This document shows, in pieces, positions 31,590 to 43,648 of a DNA stretch of 64,000 nucleotides (position 1 is the stretch's first letter; each line of letters starts with the position of its first letter). This DNA comes from Metarhizium brunneum. Lineage: Eukaryota; Ascomycota; Sordariomycetes; Hypocreales; Clavicipitaceae. A program made the translations under genes and the position numbers. The stretch is taken from positions 744,001-808,000 of the forward strand of contig NC_089422.1 of the NCBI RefSeq assembly GCF_013426205.1. Reading direction: 5' to 3'. Under the pieces are notes generated by a model that was not told where the DNA came from, made no database searches, and saw only the letters and a list, made by a program, of their open reading frames with translations.

Positions 31590-33296
31590 ATGGCCACCAA
31601 GGTACAGACAGCCCCCAGTCGTCTGTCACCATCTCCAGAATACAAATCCAAGTCATCTCGAAACAGCCCTCGCTCTCGCAACGGATGTTGGACCTGCCGC
31701 ACCAAAAAGGTCAAATGCGACGAAGTACGGCCAAAATGCTGCCGCTGCCTTCGCCTCAAGCTTCTCTGCGACTACTCACCGCGCATGAAGCAGAGCACGG
31801 CCAACCGAATACTCGGCGACAACAGCAAGGCCGTCACCAGGTTGTCCCAGAACCCTCCATGTGCGCCCAAGCTGCCGATACCCATGTCTGAGCTGGCGAA
31901 CAGCGCGTCCTCGATCGATCTGACGTCTGCAGATCACGAGGCCATTCGATATTACCGCACCACCTTTGCCAGATTACACCACACAAAGAATCCCGACTAC
32001 GGCCTGTACGCCGTCATCTTCAGCATCGCCGAGAGGGAACCCATTGTGATGCGCGTCGTCCTCGCCCTCGGAGGCCAGGAACTCGAATTCCGGAAGCGGC
32101 GCTCCGAAGAAGAGCTGGCTGGGACATGCACCGTCACGCCCTTGCACCACTATGCGGCGGCCCTGAGAATGCTGGCCGAGGCCGTGGACGGCAGCCCCGG
32201 ACCCGACGGTCGGCAGCTGGACCTGGACGCCATCCTGGCAGCCATCTTCCTGATGCTCTGGTATGAGCAGAAGTTCGGCGACGCGTCCTGCCGCGGCTTC
32301 GCCAACCATCTGGCCGGCGCGGCGCGGGTCGTCGAGCATCGTTGCCGCAACGACGTCTTCAAGCGTGCCCTGCAAGAGCCCATGCGCCAGGAAAAGACGC
32401 TGGCCCTGGTGCGGATGGGCGGTGACACCCGGGACAGAGAGAGCATACTTTCCCAGTTCTCCGCCCGGATGCTGAGTCATCTCTGTATATACGACAGCAT
32501 GGCTGCTGGGTATGGCCTGGGTGGCCGCCTGGTCGAGATGCTGAGCCAGGCGCTGGCGTTCAGCAACAGCACGTTGCTGTATGCAGACAAGGTGGATTCG
32601 CTGCATGGGTTCTCGTACGGACTCTACCGCGTCGTTTGGGCGCAGGACTACCCGCAGGAGGAGATGCTTGACGACCTGGAGAACCGCACAATCTACTGCC
32701 TGGCCTCGACGGTTGTGCAGCTACGATTCATGATTTCTCGCCTGGAAAATCTTGGCGTCGAGGCAGCCAGGGCGTGCCTCGCCGAGATTGAGGCCGTGTA
32801 CGAAGCTACTCATGACAAGTTCGAGGAAATCTTTGGCATCGCAGACGCCCTCTCGCCCAGTTTTGACAGCGCAAACCGCCTAGTCGCCAACATCCGCCAG
32901 ATCGTGCCGCAATACTACGGCACCCAAATCCAGCTGGCGCGTGCTGTCCGCAAGCTGGGACTGCGGAGTAAGCTGCCGGCCGAGGAGTTTGTCGGACTCG
33001 TCATGTCGCTGTGCACGCAGGCGCTCCGGCATAATGGTAACGATGCCATGCTCAGCGTGGCCAATACCCTATTCGTGGCGGCCATTGAGACGAGCGACGC
33101 CTCTCGCAGAGATTGGTTCACGGCCAGGTTTCAGGCACTCTGCGCGTATGGGTGCAACTATGCCCGCGCCCATCGATTGCTGGTGCGCGCCTCGGCGACC
33201 AGGAGTCGAAGCGGCATGGCTGGTCCCCTTGGCGAAGAGGAGGTTTCCGCCGCCATGTATTCTGAAAATGGAGACGTCGAAAGATTTGTCATCTGA
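31590..33296 (+). CDS. Zn2Cys6 fungal transcription factor, 568 aa
   Basis: The zinc cluster is near the N-terminus, with Cys33, 36, 43, 50, 53 and 60 in exact CX2CX6CX6CX2CX6C spacing (CWTCRTKKVKCDEVRPKC, then CRCLRLKLLC). Basic residues follow, and then a long helical regulatory region of the Fungal_trans_2/DUF3468 type, including LDLDAILAAIFLMLWYEQKFGD and NHLAGAARVVEHR. Such proteins bind CGG-containing promoter sites in the nucleus and usually control a nearby metabolic pathway. The neighbours in the same orientation are the MFS permease and quinolinate phosphoribosyltransferase, which are reasonable candidate targets, but no binding site was established. No intron is needed. The ATG at 31590 is chosen because it gives the usual short basic leader before the zinc cluster. 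Confidence 0.92.
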   Translation: MATKVQTAPSRLSPSPEYKSKSSRNSPRSRNGCWTCRTKKVKCDEVRPKCCRCLRLKLLCDYSPRMKQSTANRILGDNSKAVTRLSQNPPCAPKLPIPMSELANSASSIDLTSADHEAIRYYRTTFARLHHTKNPDYGLYAVIFSIAEREPIVMRVVLALGGQELEFRKRRSEEELAGTCTVTPLHHYAAALRMLAEAVDGSPGPDGRQLDLDAILAAIFLMLWYEQKFGDASCRGFANHLAGAARVVEHRCRNDVFKRALQEPMRQEKTLALVRMGGDTRDRESILSQFSARMLSHLCIYDSMAAGYGLGGRLVEMLSQALAFSNSTLLYADKVDSLHGFSYGLYRVVWAQDYPQEEMLDDLENRTIYCLASTVVQLRFMISRLENLGVEAARACLAEIEAVYEATHDKFEEIFGIADALSPSFDSANRLVANIRQIVPQYYGTQIQLARAVRKLGLRSKLPAEEFVGLVMSLCTQALRHNGNDAMLSVANTLFVAAIETSDASRRDWFTARFQALCAYGCNYARAHRLLVRASATRSRSGMAGPLGEEEVSAAMYSENGDVERFVI

Positions 33297-34526
33297 GGAG
33301 GCGTTTCTGGAATGCTTTGCATCACAACCCGCTTGTCCAAGGTTCAGGGGCTTGACACCTCCAAGTCGGGCGCTGCATCGACGTAGCTATCTAATTGCCG
33401 GCTGATGCGCATCATGACGTGTACCAAAATTGCGTGGTGCATTGAGCGTAGACTAGCTTTGTATATTTGATCAAGGTGACTAACCCAGACCATGTCGTGT
33501 GCATGTAAGCCAGAGGAATACTAGTAAAAGTACGGAAAAGCATCAAGATGGAAGCAATACGCAAGCCATATTGCGTGAACGAATGCCACTCTGAGAAACG
33601 CTCACTGTAATCATGCGTCGAGTTGGCTTCCCGACGCTTGGCTACATTACCATGTCGTTATCAGGTTGACAGCCACGGGATGCACGTGCGATCGGGTAAC
33701 TACCTAGTGCAAGGGTGGCTAACCTTTGAAGGTTGTAGAATTACATGCATGCATATGTACTGCGGTGCGGGGAATGGACTTGATGTGTCAACTGGCGGCG
33801 ATATACCGGACTACTTGGAAGATGCATGTCAAGATTCTGTAGGTGACAACTGACAAGTGCGGTTTCGATGCCCTGCTTGCATTAATGCCTCTGATATCAT
33901 GTTTGCTACGGAGTACCGCATGTACATGTATGTATTCAATACAGTGCTCACGGCTTGGACTGCTACCTGCAATGTAACCTCGAGTGCTACTCCAGTACGT
34001 ACAGTATGTAGCTTCCCATCAGTTCTCCACGCCAATCATGCTCACCTCTCCGCGTCATCTCAGCAAGGGCCCGTCCAAAAACTTACATGTTTGAGATAAC
34101 ATTCCCCCACCACCATCTCGCGGCCGGGCATCGGGAGCGCATCTCCGCCAGTCAACTTTTGGTGTGGCGGATAGCAAGATTGACTACTTGCCGCCTCGGA
34201 CAGTCTGTGTGACGATGCAACGTCGGGGTCGCCCATGGCGCGATGTCAATCCAGAGCAAAGTACAAAAGGCGCATGATGTCTCAGTCTCGTTGACCTCAA
34301 GTGCTGTCTTGCTGGAAATGCGCGAGGCTGGACGCCCACCATTACATCGCGTACGATTTGCGCCGTTGCCTCGACTTTCTTCTCTACACCTGCGTGCCTA
34401 CAATTTGGTGCCCGCTCGGCCACTGCTGATCATTGATGCTTTTGCAAGCGGTTGCTGTTACTACGTCGTCACCTACGGGCCTCAAGGAACCGGATCTGCC
34501 ACCAGCATCACCACGCTGACAACGGC
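33297..34526. promoter_or_regulatory. intergenic region before the MFS permease
   Basis: 1.2 kb with no gene supported. It separates two genes on the same strand, so it contains the terminator of the regulator gene and the permease promoter. No specific site was recognised with confidence. Confidence 0.35.
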
Positions 34527-36268
34527 ATGGCGGAAAAGGTCGACACGGAGCGCGGCATGCGCAGGTCGCCGGCGGAGGAGGTCAAGTTTGGTGACATTTC
34601 CAACGAAGCTCTTACCCCGGAGGAGGATAAGCGGATACTGAGGAAGATTGACCGATGGTATGTTCATCACCCGACTGTGCTTTACGCCCGATGGCGTGGC
34701 AACTAACGCCCCGCGATTCACAAGGCTTCTCCCCGTCATGGCACTCTCCTACCTCTTCCAGTTCCTGGACAAGTCGGCCCTGGGGTTCACCGCCATCATG
34801 GGCCTCCTGACGGACCTGCGCCTCACGGGCGAGGAGTACTCGTGGTCAAGTGGCATCTACTACTTTGGCTACCTGGTCGCCTCGTACCCGGCGGCCATGC
34901 TCATGGTGCGCTGGAAAGTCGGCAAGGTCATCACCATGTCGGTGTAAGTCTCTCAACCGCCCCTCAGGAACCCAGCCTCCGCTAACCACTGCGGCAGCCT
35001 CGTCTGGGGCGCCATCCTCATGCTCACGGCAACCGCCTTCAACGCGGGCTCCCTCCTCGCGAACCGCTTCTTCCTAGGCGTGACCGAGGCCTCAATCGCG
35101 CCGGGCCTCACCATCGTCGTGTCCATGTGGTACAAGCGCTCCGAGCAGCCTCTCCGCCACGCGGCGTGGTTCCTGGGCAACACCTTTGCCGGCATCTTTG
35201 GCGGCCTCGTCGCCTACGGCATCGGCCACGTCGAGACCATGGCGCCCTGGAAGGCCGTGTTTCTCACCTTTGGCGCTGCGACGGTCGCCTGGTCCGTCGG
35301 CATATACTTTCTCCTGCCGGACACGCCCATGGAGGCGAGGTTTCTCAGTCGGCAAGACAGAGAAAAGGCCGTGCTGCGCGTCAAGGAGAACATGACGGGC
35401 ATCAAGAGCGACAAGATCAAATGGGGACAGGTCAAGGAGGCCCTGTTGGATGCGAAGACGTGGCTGATTGTCGCGCTGCTGCTGGCCTCGTGTATTCCCA
35501 ACGGGGCCGTGACTACGGTACGTTAAAGGCACAGCGCAATCGAGCCGCCGGGATGGTGTACAGCTGACTCTTTTTTTTTGGTTCTAGTTTTCGGCCATTG
35601 TTACTGAGGGCTTTGGCTTCAGCACCTTTGATACCCTGCTTCTCAGCTGCGTCACCTTCCTCCTGCAGCTGGTGCTGGTGCTCTTCGCCACCTGCGGAAG
35701 CGGCTACTTTGCCAACTCGCGGACCTACTTCATGGCGTTCAACTACGTGGTTGGCGTGGCTGGCGCGGCCATGGTGCGATATATCGCCGCCGAGAATAAA
35801 TGGGCGCGATTCGTTGGCACTGTACTGGCGGGCGGGTATAGCGGCAACTTTCCATTGACCGTGTCCCTCGTGTCCGGCAACGTTGGGGGCTTCACAAAGA
35901 AGGCGACGGTGAATGCCATGGTATGTTTGTATCTTTTTTGGTGGTTGTTTTGACACTTTTGCTAACGGGGGGTTGGGAATTAGTGCTTCATGGCCTATTG
36001 CGCCGGCAACATCATCGGTCCCCAGCTCTTCTTTGCACGCGAAGCGCCGGAGTATCTGTCGGGGTTTTTGGCGCTCATGATATGTCTTGCGATGGGCTTC
36101 GCCTTGTGCTGGGCCATTCGGTTCCATCTCATGTGGGAGAATAGCCGGCGAGATCGGGTGGTCAGCGCGGACGAAGTGGCCGCGTTTGAGGAGGCGCGGC
36201 ATGGCGTCATGGTGAACTTGACTGACATGACGGACAAGGAGATTCCGCAGTTTAGATATGTGTATTAG
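34527..36268 (+). CDS. MFS permease, anion:cation symporter (Dal5/Tna1-like) type, 5 exons
   Basis: Exons 34527-34657, 34725-34943, 34998-35517, 35588-35920 and 35984-36268 give 495 aa, with all junctions GT-AG and in frame. The first helix segment reads LPVMALSYLFQFLDKSALGF, the family marker of the ACS group that includes allantoate (Dal5), nicotinic acid (Tna1) and related permeases. Further landmarks are SGIYYFGYLVASYPAAMLM, RFFLGVTEASIAPGL and the central FLLPDTPMEARFLS. About 12 membrane helices are expected in the plasma membrane, importing small organic anions with protons. The substrate cannot be read from sequence, but the quinolinate phosphoribosyltransferase 408 bp downstream makes nicotinate or a related pyridine acid an attractive idea. 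Intron 1 interrupts the codon for the Trp before the first helix. Confidence 0.9.
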
Positions 36269-36676
36269 TCGGTGGGGAGGGGCGGGGATGTTGGTGAGAG
36301 TGGCTTAGGAAGGACACTGCTCTATCCTTGTTGTCATGTGTGAATTGATGAAGATTGATGCATGTATTTTTCAAGTTGGCGTGACGGCGGGTCTTGATGG
36401 CAGCTCGGAACAAGGAGCCCCACTTGACACTTCTCCGAACGCCGGCTCCAACCGGCAACCTCATCAGAGTCATCACCAGACTCACCACCCGAACCTCACC
36501 CTCCACAACCCTCAAATATCTCACTCTGTCGCCAAACTCCCCATCTCCTGGCCATACTCGCACCCGCCACTGGCACATCAGTCTCACACCCTCTCATTTC
36601 AGTCATCCTCCCAGTCAAGTTTGCAGCCCCGGCCCCCCCGGTCCCCCGCTCCTCTTCACCCATCCCAGTCGCCATC
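36269..36676. promoter_or_regulatory. short intergenic region between permease and QPRT genes
   Basis: 408 bp between same-strand genes. The last ~180 bp are C-rich, pyrimidine-biased leader sequence typical of highly expressed fungal genes. No gene. Confidence 0.4.
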
Positions 36677-37643
36677 ATGGCCACCGACAACAAAGCGCAC
36701 CTCCTCCCGCCGTCCTATAAAACCCAAATAACCGCCTGGCTGGCCGAAGACACCCCCACCTTCGACTACGCCGGCTTCGTCGTCGGCGAAGTGCCCCGGC
36801 GCGCCACCCTCCTCGCCAAGTCGCCCGGCATCCTCGCCGGCGTCCCCTTCTTCACCGAGGTCTTCGCCCAGACGGGCTGCAGCGTCGAGTGGCACCACGC
36901 CGAGGGCGCGCCGCTGGACCCGTCGTCCTCGCCCGGCGGCAAGGTCCAGGTGGCCACGGTGGCCGGCCCCGCGCGCGGCATCCTGCTCGGGGAGCGCGTG
37001 GCCCTCAACACGCTCGCCCGCTGCTCCGGCGTGGCCACCCAGTCGCGCCGCGTCGTCTCGCTGGTCCGCGGCGCCGGCTACGCGGGCGTCCTGGCGGGCA
37101 CGCGCAAGACCACCCCGGGCTTCAGGCTCGTCGAGAAGTACGGCATGCTGGTGGGCGGCGCCGACGCCCACCGCATGGACCTGAGCGCCATGGTGATGCT
37201 CAAGGACAACCACGTCTGGAGCAGGGGCAGCATCACCGACGCCGTGCGGGCCGCCAAGGCCGTCGCCGGCTTCAGCGTCAAGGTCGAGGTCGAGGTGCAG
37301 AGCGAGGAGGAGGCCGACGAGGCCATTGCCGCGGGCGCCGACGTCGTCATGCTGGACAACTTCACTGGCGACGGGGTCCGCGCCGCGGCGAGGTCGTTGA
37401 AGGAGCGCTGGGCGGGGAGGAGCTTCCTGCTCGAGGTTTCGGGGGGGTTGACGGGCGACAATGTCGAGGCGTATGTCTGCAATGGTGAGTTTTGCGTCGT
37501 GCTTTTGTGTTTGTTTTCTGCTTCTTGTCCGTGGTCGTGATGCGATGGGCAATGCTGACCGTCTAGACGTGGATATTATTTCAACCAGCTCCATCCACCA
37601 GGGTGTGCCGCACGTCGACTTTTCTCTCAAGATTGAGCACTGA
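36677..37643 (+). CDS. BNA6: quinolinate phosphoribosyltransferase (nicotinate-nucleotide pyrophosphorylase), 2 exons
   Basis: Exons 36677-37484 and 37567-37643 (82-bp intron) give 294 aa, the normal size. The enzyme converts quinolinate and PRPP to nicotinate mononucleotide, the last dedicated step of de novo NAD synthesis from tryptophan. Clear family signatures are LLGERVALNTLARCSGVAT, AGTRKTTPGFRLVEKYGMLV (PRPP and quinolinate contacts), GGADAHRMDLSAMVMLKDNH, and VEVEVQSEEEADEAIAAGAD. The chain then runs MLDNFT and LLEVSGGLTGDNV, and across the intron DVDIISTSSIHQGVPHVDFS. The protein is cytosolic as far as can be seen. Placement directly after an ACS-type permease and a Zn2Cys6 regulator is noteworthy. 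Codon use is extremely GC3-rich, giving a long empty shadow frame on the minus strand. Confidence 0.95.
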
Positions 37644-37906
37644 GCAGCCGTTTCAGGGGGCTGTAGATGGGGGGCATCGTCACTCTGTTCAACTATTCAA
37701 ACTAAATGTATATTTATACGCCCTAGCGGCTGTGCAATCTTGTCTGTAACATGTCCTGACCAGCATCTCGGTACACGGCGTAAAAATGCCCTGTTCATGA
37801 TTTACGTGCCATTCCTTGCTTCACTTTGAAGTTTGAACCCTTGACACTCTGCGCCAGGCCGGCTTCCTTACTCCCCCCCCGCTAGCCATGAAGTCCCTGG
37901 ATCCTT

Positions 37907-40160
37907 CTACGCAGAAGCACACCCGTTGCCGTTGGCGACTCGGTTGGTCCCGCAGCATGGGACAAGCACACTCGACTCATTCTTCTTGGACGGAACATCA
38001 AGAGCAGGGTTTGCCTCGAAAAAGTCCACGGGGCGAAGGTGAATCTGGTACATCTCTATGGGCCTAGTCGATGTCAGAGCGCGTGCGAGCAACAACCAAT
38101 CCCACGGGAAAGGAAAAAAACTTACATGACCGGCCAGTCCTCCACGCGGGGATTATGCGTGAGGCCATACACGGGCCAAACCACAGGCGAGCTCCTCTGT
38201 CCGTGTCCATTGGCGCCGCTTGGCTTCCCTTCCTCCGTGAACCAGTCCCCCCGGCGAACCATGTCACCGATGCCTCCGGCCTCCGCGCGGCTCTGGTTAG
38301 TAAACTCCCCCGCGACCCAGAACTCGCCGTCCCGGTACCCGGTGACCCAGGCGTTGTGCCGCGCAAACTGCGCGCGCTGGGAGAGGACGCTCTCCTCGTC
38401 CGCCAGCATCATCTGGGTAGCCGGCGCGACGAGCTTGTACGCCAGGTTCCTGCCCGAAACGGCATTCTTCCTGTCGGGGTTCTCCATCTTCAGGGTCCGG
38501 TTCAGTCTCGGCTCGGCGTCGACGTGCGTCGGCCCGTCGACGACGCGGCGCCTGACCTCGTACAGGTTGCCGTGGGGGTTGGTCGTGGGGTTTTTCCTCA
38601 CACCGTGGCTCTCCTCGACGACGACCTGGGTGCCGCGGTACGAGTCGATGGCCGGGTCGATCCGCGCGGCAAAGATGTGCTGGTGGTTCTGGGCGAGCAC
38701 CCCGGGGGCCACCACGTTGCCGTAGCCGCTGGCCTTGTCCTCGTCAATGGCCACGACGCTGAGCATGCCGGTGGCGCGCGTCTCGAGGGTAATGCCCCCC
38801 GCTAGGTCGAGCTTAAAGGCAAAGATGTACTCGTAGTTGGCGAGGGTGCAGATAAACTGCACGACCAGCTCTCGGGCCCGCGCTACGACGGCGTTGTTGG
38901 TGCGGAAGTTGGTGTGCTTCCAGAGGATGCCTTCGTCGGCCTCGTGGATGCAGACTACGGATTCTGCTGGCATGGGCGATCCGTCGGGGCCGCTGAGCAG
39001 AGAGTCGATGTAGTGGATGGCGCCGAGACAGTCGCATCCGAGGGTCAGGTTGTTGGCCATGCGGCCGACGCCGCCGTCGCCAAAGTCAAACGCCTGCTTG
39101 CGGTGGAACGGCGGCCGGGGGTCGGCGTAGGGGACCGTCAGCTCGGAGAAGCTGAGGCGGTAGAAGACCGGGCGGTTCTGGTAGCACACGTCGTGGAGGA
39201 CGGCGCCCTCGCGAGGCGTGAAGCCCACGCGGAACCGCCACTTCTGCCACTCGATGAGGCCGTCGTCTTGGATGGTGAAGGACGCGCCCTCGGGCTGGAC
39301 GACGTTGAGGGGCTTCAAGTCGGTCCGCATCGGGTGCTCGAGAAGCTCGGGGATCCATTCCGCCGGTTTGGACTTCTCAAACAGCTTCCTGGGCTTCTCG
39401 CGGCGAGGGACGGGGTCCAGGCCGTCGTCGCTTCCGCCGGTGGCCAGCCTGTCTACTCGGATCACCTTCTTGGTGACCCAGTCCATGACGGGGATGATGG
39501 GGACGGGATAGCTATAGTGGTTGGTGTCGGGGTGGTTCTTCCTCGCGTCGTGGGCAAACACCAGGCCCTGCATGAGCCTGGGGTCGTCGTCCTTGTCTGA
39601 CGGGCCATGTGGCCACGGATCAATGCTGAGCTCAAAGCCCTCGGGGAGAACAAATTCCGTCATGGCCTCCTTGAACATTTCCGACGCCACGCAGTGGTCA
39701 AAGAACTGGGTAAACTCATCACTCCATGGACATTCATGTCAGTCACTGTGATGCTGTCTAGACTGGCGGATGAAAAAAAAAACTGCAATATGACTCACGT
39801 GGTAAAGTAGGGATACGAATGAGGTGGTGCAGTATCGCTGCGAACCACCTTTGCAGCATCCAAATCGACCACGGCCCTCACAAGCTCATGCCTATCCACC
39901 TTGATAAGGTCATACTCGACATGAGCCTGTCTCGCTGGCCGAGGCGTGTCTGCCGTCAGACTGCCCGCATGCTCAGCTTCCAGGTACGGAATGAGAGACT
40001 CCTTGCTCGGCTCCTCGAGATTTATCTGCCTAAAGTACAGGGACTGAGAGCTGCCATACTGCTTGACAATGATGTCTCGTGCCTTCGTGAACTCGTCGGC
40101 CGAGAGCTGTGTCAGCGGATGGGGGCCAGCAGCCACGGCGGGGTTGGAGTGAACCGTCAT
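37907..40160 (-). CDS. copper amine oxidase, 3 exons, 704 aa
   Basis: Exons 40160-39799, 39721-38126 and 38063-37907 join in frame through 77- and 62-bp GT-AG introns. The enzyme oxidises primary amines to aldehydes with release of ammonia and hydrogen peroxide. The topaquinone precursor is Tyr417 in LANYEYIF. The catalytic base is likely Asp333 in AFDFGDGG. Copper ligands are His467 and His469 (HQHIF) and His643 (LTHNPRVEDWPVMP). The first ~100 residues contain the small N-terminal domains (PLTQLSADEFTKARDIIV, then RQINLEEPSKESL). The C-terminus does not end in an SKL-type peroxisomal signal, unlike several fungal relatives, so location is open. It is convergent with the quinolinate phosphoribosyltransferase gene (263 bp apart) and could feed nitrogen from amines. 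Confidence 0.93.
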
Positions 40161-42600
40161 GGCGATTTGTATTCTTGAGTATGGTTGGTCAGATGCACGC
40201 CGGTATCCCAAGAAAGCAGAGGATGACTGTATCTTAAATCTAGCAGCCCGGGTATGTGGTAGTACGGGGGGCGAACCACACCTTTATGTACGATCACTGA
40301 TCCGGTCAAAAGAGAAGCACCAGACACAAACGTCGGGCCAGACATGCACACTTGTACAGGCATGTAAGCTCGGAGTGGGGCATTTCAAGCACTTGACCCC
40401 AAGGAGAGAAAGACATACATGCCGGGGAAGTTGGACGATGAGGAGCGATGGAAGCTGTTTCTCGCCAAGACGTTGACGACTTCAGCCGTTCGTCAGCTCC
40501 GCGTCGAGTACGCATGGGCTACCCAGCTGTCGTGCTTCATTTTGACCAGATGCAGTATCTGAGTGGTCGAACTGGGCACACACGGGATCATCTGTGGTCG
40601 GTGCTCGAGGTCAAACGGCGTTTGTTGGGTGGTGTTGTTGCTCGGTCTTTACCTAGTTTGGGCATTGGCATACACCACGAACCGTAAAAGTATCGATCTG
40701 GAGATGAGGATTACCAAGCCCAGACACGTCGGCGTAACTCTGCTGGTCGTTTTGGGAAACGCCACCGATCAGGCTTCGATGGCGTCGCTTCGCGGTGCTG
40801 GACAGCGACAAGGAAAATGCTGCGTCTGGCTATTGGAAGCTTGCATGAAGTGCCAAGTCTGTGCTTCGATGGACATGTGCAGACTGCAGAGCACATCCTC
40901 TTCTATATCAGATGTCGTGACATGTCAGATATTTCAGCCAAGGAGACCCAACGCCGTCCGTATCGTATCGTGACGAATACAGCACAGATGCCAGCGTTGA
41001 ATTCTCAAAAAATTACCAGAAGCAGCATCCTCCTCCTCTGACCCCGCACTCGACGACCCGAACTGGACGACCCGAGGCGGGGACCGGAGCGCCGCCAGCC
41101 GCGGGGGCCGACTGGAGCCCGGCGCCGGACCGTTTCCAACCATCGCCAAGAGTTTGGGCCTGATGGGCGGCGGCCAAGTGTCGTCAATGCCATCAAATGG
41201 CCCGTGACCGCGCTGGTATTCACAGCCCGACAACAGGCGTTTGACCAACTCGCCAAGTCTGGACAAACGGATGTCATCTACGCCTTTGTGAATACCGGAA
41301 GACAAGGATGAAGCCTCACTTCTGGCCAATACGTCCCGCGGCTGCATCCCCAAATATTGGTTCCGAGCGGACAATATGACAACTCAAGGATCAAGTTTAG
41401 TCAAACATCTGCCGTCTGGCGGCGGGGTTTCTCGACGAAGCGCCTTTTCCCGTCAGATGAGAAAGCAGGGCCATTGAAGTTTTAAGCTGAATGCAAGCTG
41501 CACCCGTCAGCAGCCTCTTTGAGAAACAACCAGCCAATTATCGTCCAACGAGATTTATGCATAATAAGCAGCCGGCCCGTGAACCATGGAACTTCTTTCC
41601 TCGCTTACTCGTCGCTTGTCCATGGCTTACTCTGCAATGCCATTGCCTAGGCATGCTTGCAAACGAGTGTCATGCCGAGGCTGACTTGTAACGATTTCTC
41701 AACTGCGGTGGGCCACATGGTCGGTTCCCATCGCAACAAGCATTCCAAAGCAGTCGGCTGCGAAACACGTACATCAAACCGGTCGCACGACGATTACTGG
41801 TTGAGGGCGATGAACGCGCTGCTAATAATAACAGGATCGACTGCAACATACCAGCCATGGAGCTGTTAGAATTACTCCGCAGTCGCGGCGCAAAAGAATA
41901 TCCGTTCCCCGCGTCGCATCGTCCCATTTTCGCGGCCCGGAATCGCGCATCACGATCGCCAAGACGCGGTGCGCATTGTGTCGCGGCTATCTGCTTCCGG
42001 GACTTGGTGGCTATTCATATTGTCGTGACTCGTGGCACACACACTCATGTGCCTTGCTGCGCGGCAAGGAATAACGCGCAGTATTTCCGTGGACTGCACT
42101 CTATGTTGGAGTGCGGCAGTGTGATGTGATATTGCATGCGGTCAATTGATTAGACCGGACACCAGACTTTTTGCATCGCAATTGGTAAGGATGATGTGCT
42201 TGCGCTAGCCGTGCGTGGAGCTGTGTCGACGGTACTGTTCATGAGTCAGCATGGATGAGATGAATCCCTCTGAATAGGTACATAGCAGGTTGCCATTTTC
42301 GTAACGGCCAAGGATATCGACCAATTAGAGAGGATAAATTAAAGAATACTCAAGTTACTCAAAATCTTGAATGATTAAAAAAAATCCCATGTATAAAGAG
42401 CGGCAAGGTATACAACAAGCTACCCTCCCTGCGAAAGATGTTACTGGTACTTACTTGGTAACTTGGAAAGTATCGCGGAAAAAGTCCACTGGTGGAGTCT
42501 GGTATCTGGAAAAGATGTGGCATCTGGACCTCCTTGCGCTTGCTGTGGGGACTTGGGACGAATACGCAATTGCACCGCTAAAACCAAAGCATCTCTGCGA

Positions 42601-42644
42601 TTACTAGCTAATTGATCGATTACTAGCTAATTGATCGATTACTA
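42601..42644. repeat. 19-bp tandem repeat, 2.3 copies
   Basis: The unit ttactagctaattgatcga occurs at 42601-42619 and 42620-42638, with six more matching bases after. Copies are identical. Confidence 0.85.
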
Positions 42645-42715
42645 AATGGGAGCCGTCTTGCATACCTACCTAGGTACCTAGTAACCAAAAACGTTTCTCC
42701 TTTATCCCCGACTTT

Positions 42716-42793
42716 GACTTTATGCTGCTAGATTAATTGTTAACTTTATGCTGCTAGATTAATTGTTGACTTTATGCCGCTAGATTAATTGTT
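42716..42793. repeat. 26-bp tandem repeat, 3 copies
   Basis: Units lie at 42716-42741, 42742-42767 and 42768-42793. They share ctagattaattgtt and differ at only the first base and one internal T/C position, so the expansion is recent. Confidence 0.9.
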
Positions 42794-43392
42794 AATTGCT
42801 GCACCTTGCTAGACGTGTTTGTGTAAAAAGTGGGGTCAACTGGATTCCATCTCAATTGCTTTGACGGCTCATTAATTACGGAACATACATGGGCCAAATG
42901 GCGTCTTTCCGGGTTTCCATTTGCGCAGTAAACTATTTGAACTTTATTCCGTGAACGGGGTATGTATCTGGCCAGTATGAGATCTGCCAGCACACACCGA
43001 CACAAGAACCCCAGCGCCTGTGCAAAGTGCCCATGTCCAGCATGAAACGGCCCGAGCAGGGCGCAGCGCATCATGGCTGCACCGGCACTGCCGTCATGGG
43101 TCGATACGTATAACACGATGCTTGGGATGGCATTCCGCGCGCCATGCAAGCAACCCTGGCGGAAGGAAGTGCGCTCCAGTCCACACGTATGTATAATGTC
43201 AAGTCTGGTATACAGATGGGCGCCGTCGACGCATCGTGAACAAATGGCAAAATTGCCGCGGTGGCGTTCTTGCGGCAGCGGGAGCTTCCACAGCTGCGAA
43301 CACCACACACGTCATCTCTATTCATATGAGCCGTCCAGTCGGCTTCGAGATTCGTCCGGTCAAGTGGCTTAGCGGTGGAGAAACAGGACTTA

Positions 43393-43648
43393 CACTATAA
43401 CCCCTGTTTGATTAACCACCCGTGACCTAACAAGGTTAATAGAGCAGGGCCCCCTAGCTGTATCGGCAATCCAGCTGCTAATTGTGAGTGGCTGTTAAGT
43501 GACGTAGCAGGGATTAGTAAGGGTACACCAGCTATGTTACTTTTTCCCTGAAAACTTAGGTATTTATTTCCCCCACCTTTTAGCTCTCTATTGGCTGTAT
43601 ACCCCCCTGTGAGGTCACGGGTAGTTAATTAAACAGGGGTTTATAGTG
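43393..43648. mobile_element. MITE-like non-autonomous DNA transposon with ~36-bp terminal inverted repeats
   Basis: The left end starts CACTATAACCCCTGTTTG and the right end, reverse-complemented, starts CACTATAAACCCCTGTTT. Similarity extends about 36 bp inwards to CCCGTGACC with a few mismatches and one indel. A TA dinucleotide flanks each end (43391-43392 and 43649-43650), the target duplication expected for Tc1/mariner-type insertion. The 256-bp body has no open frame of note, so it would depend on a transposase elsewhere. Confidence 0.85.

Noticed and set aside
36656..37630. 324-codon minus-strand open frame
   Set aside because: Antisense to quinolinate phosphoribosyltransferase; Ala/Gly/Asp-rich shadow.
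10320..40160. Secondary-metabolite gene cluster
   Set aside because: There is a regulator and a permease, but no polyketide synthase, NRPS, terpene cyclase or P450 in the window.
40934..41374. 146-codon minus-strand open frame
   Set aside because: Low-complexity Arg/Pro/Ser stretch, no start context or family, other frames equally open.
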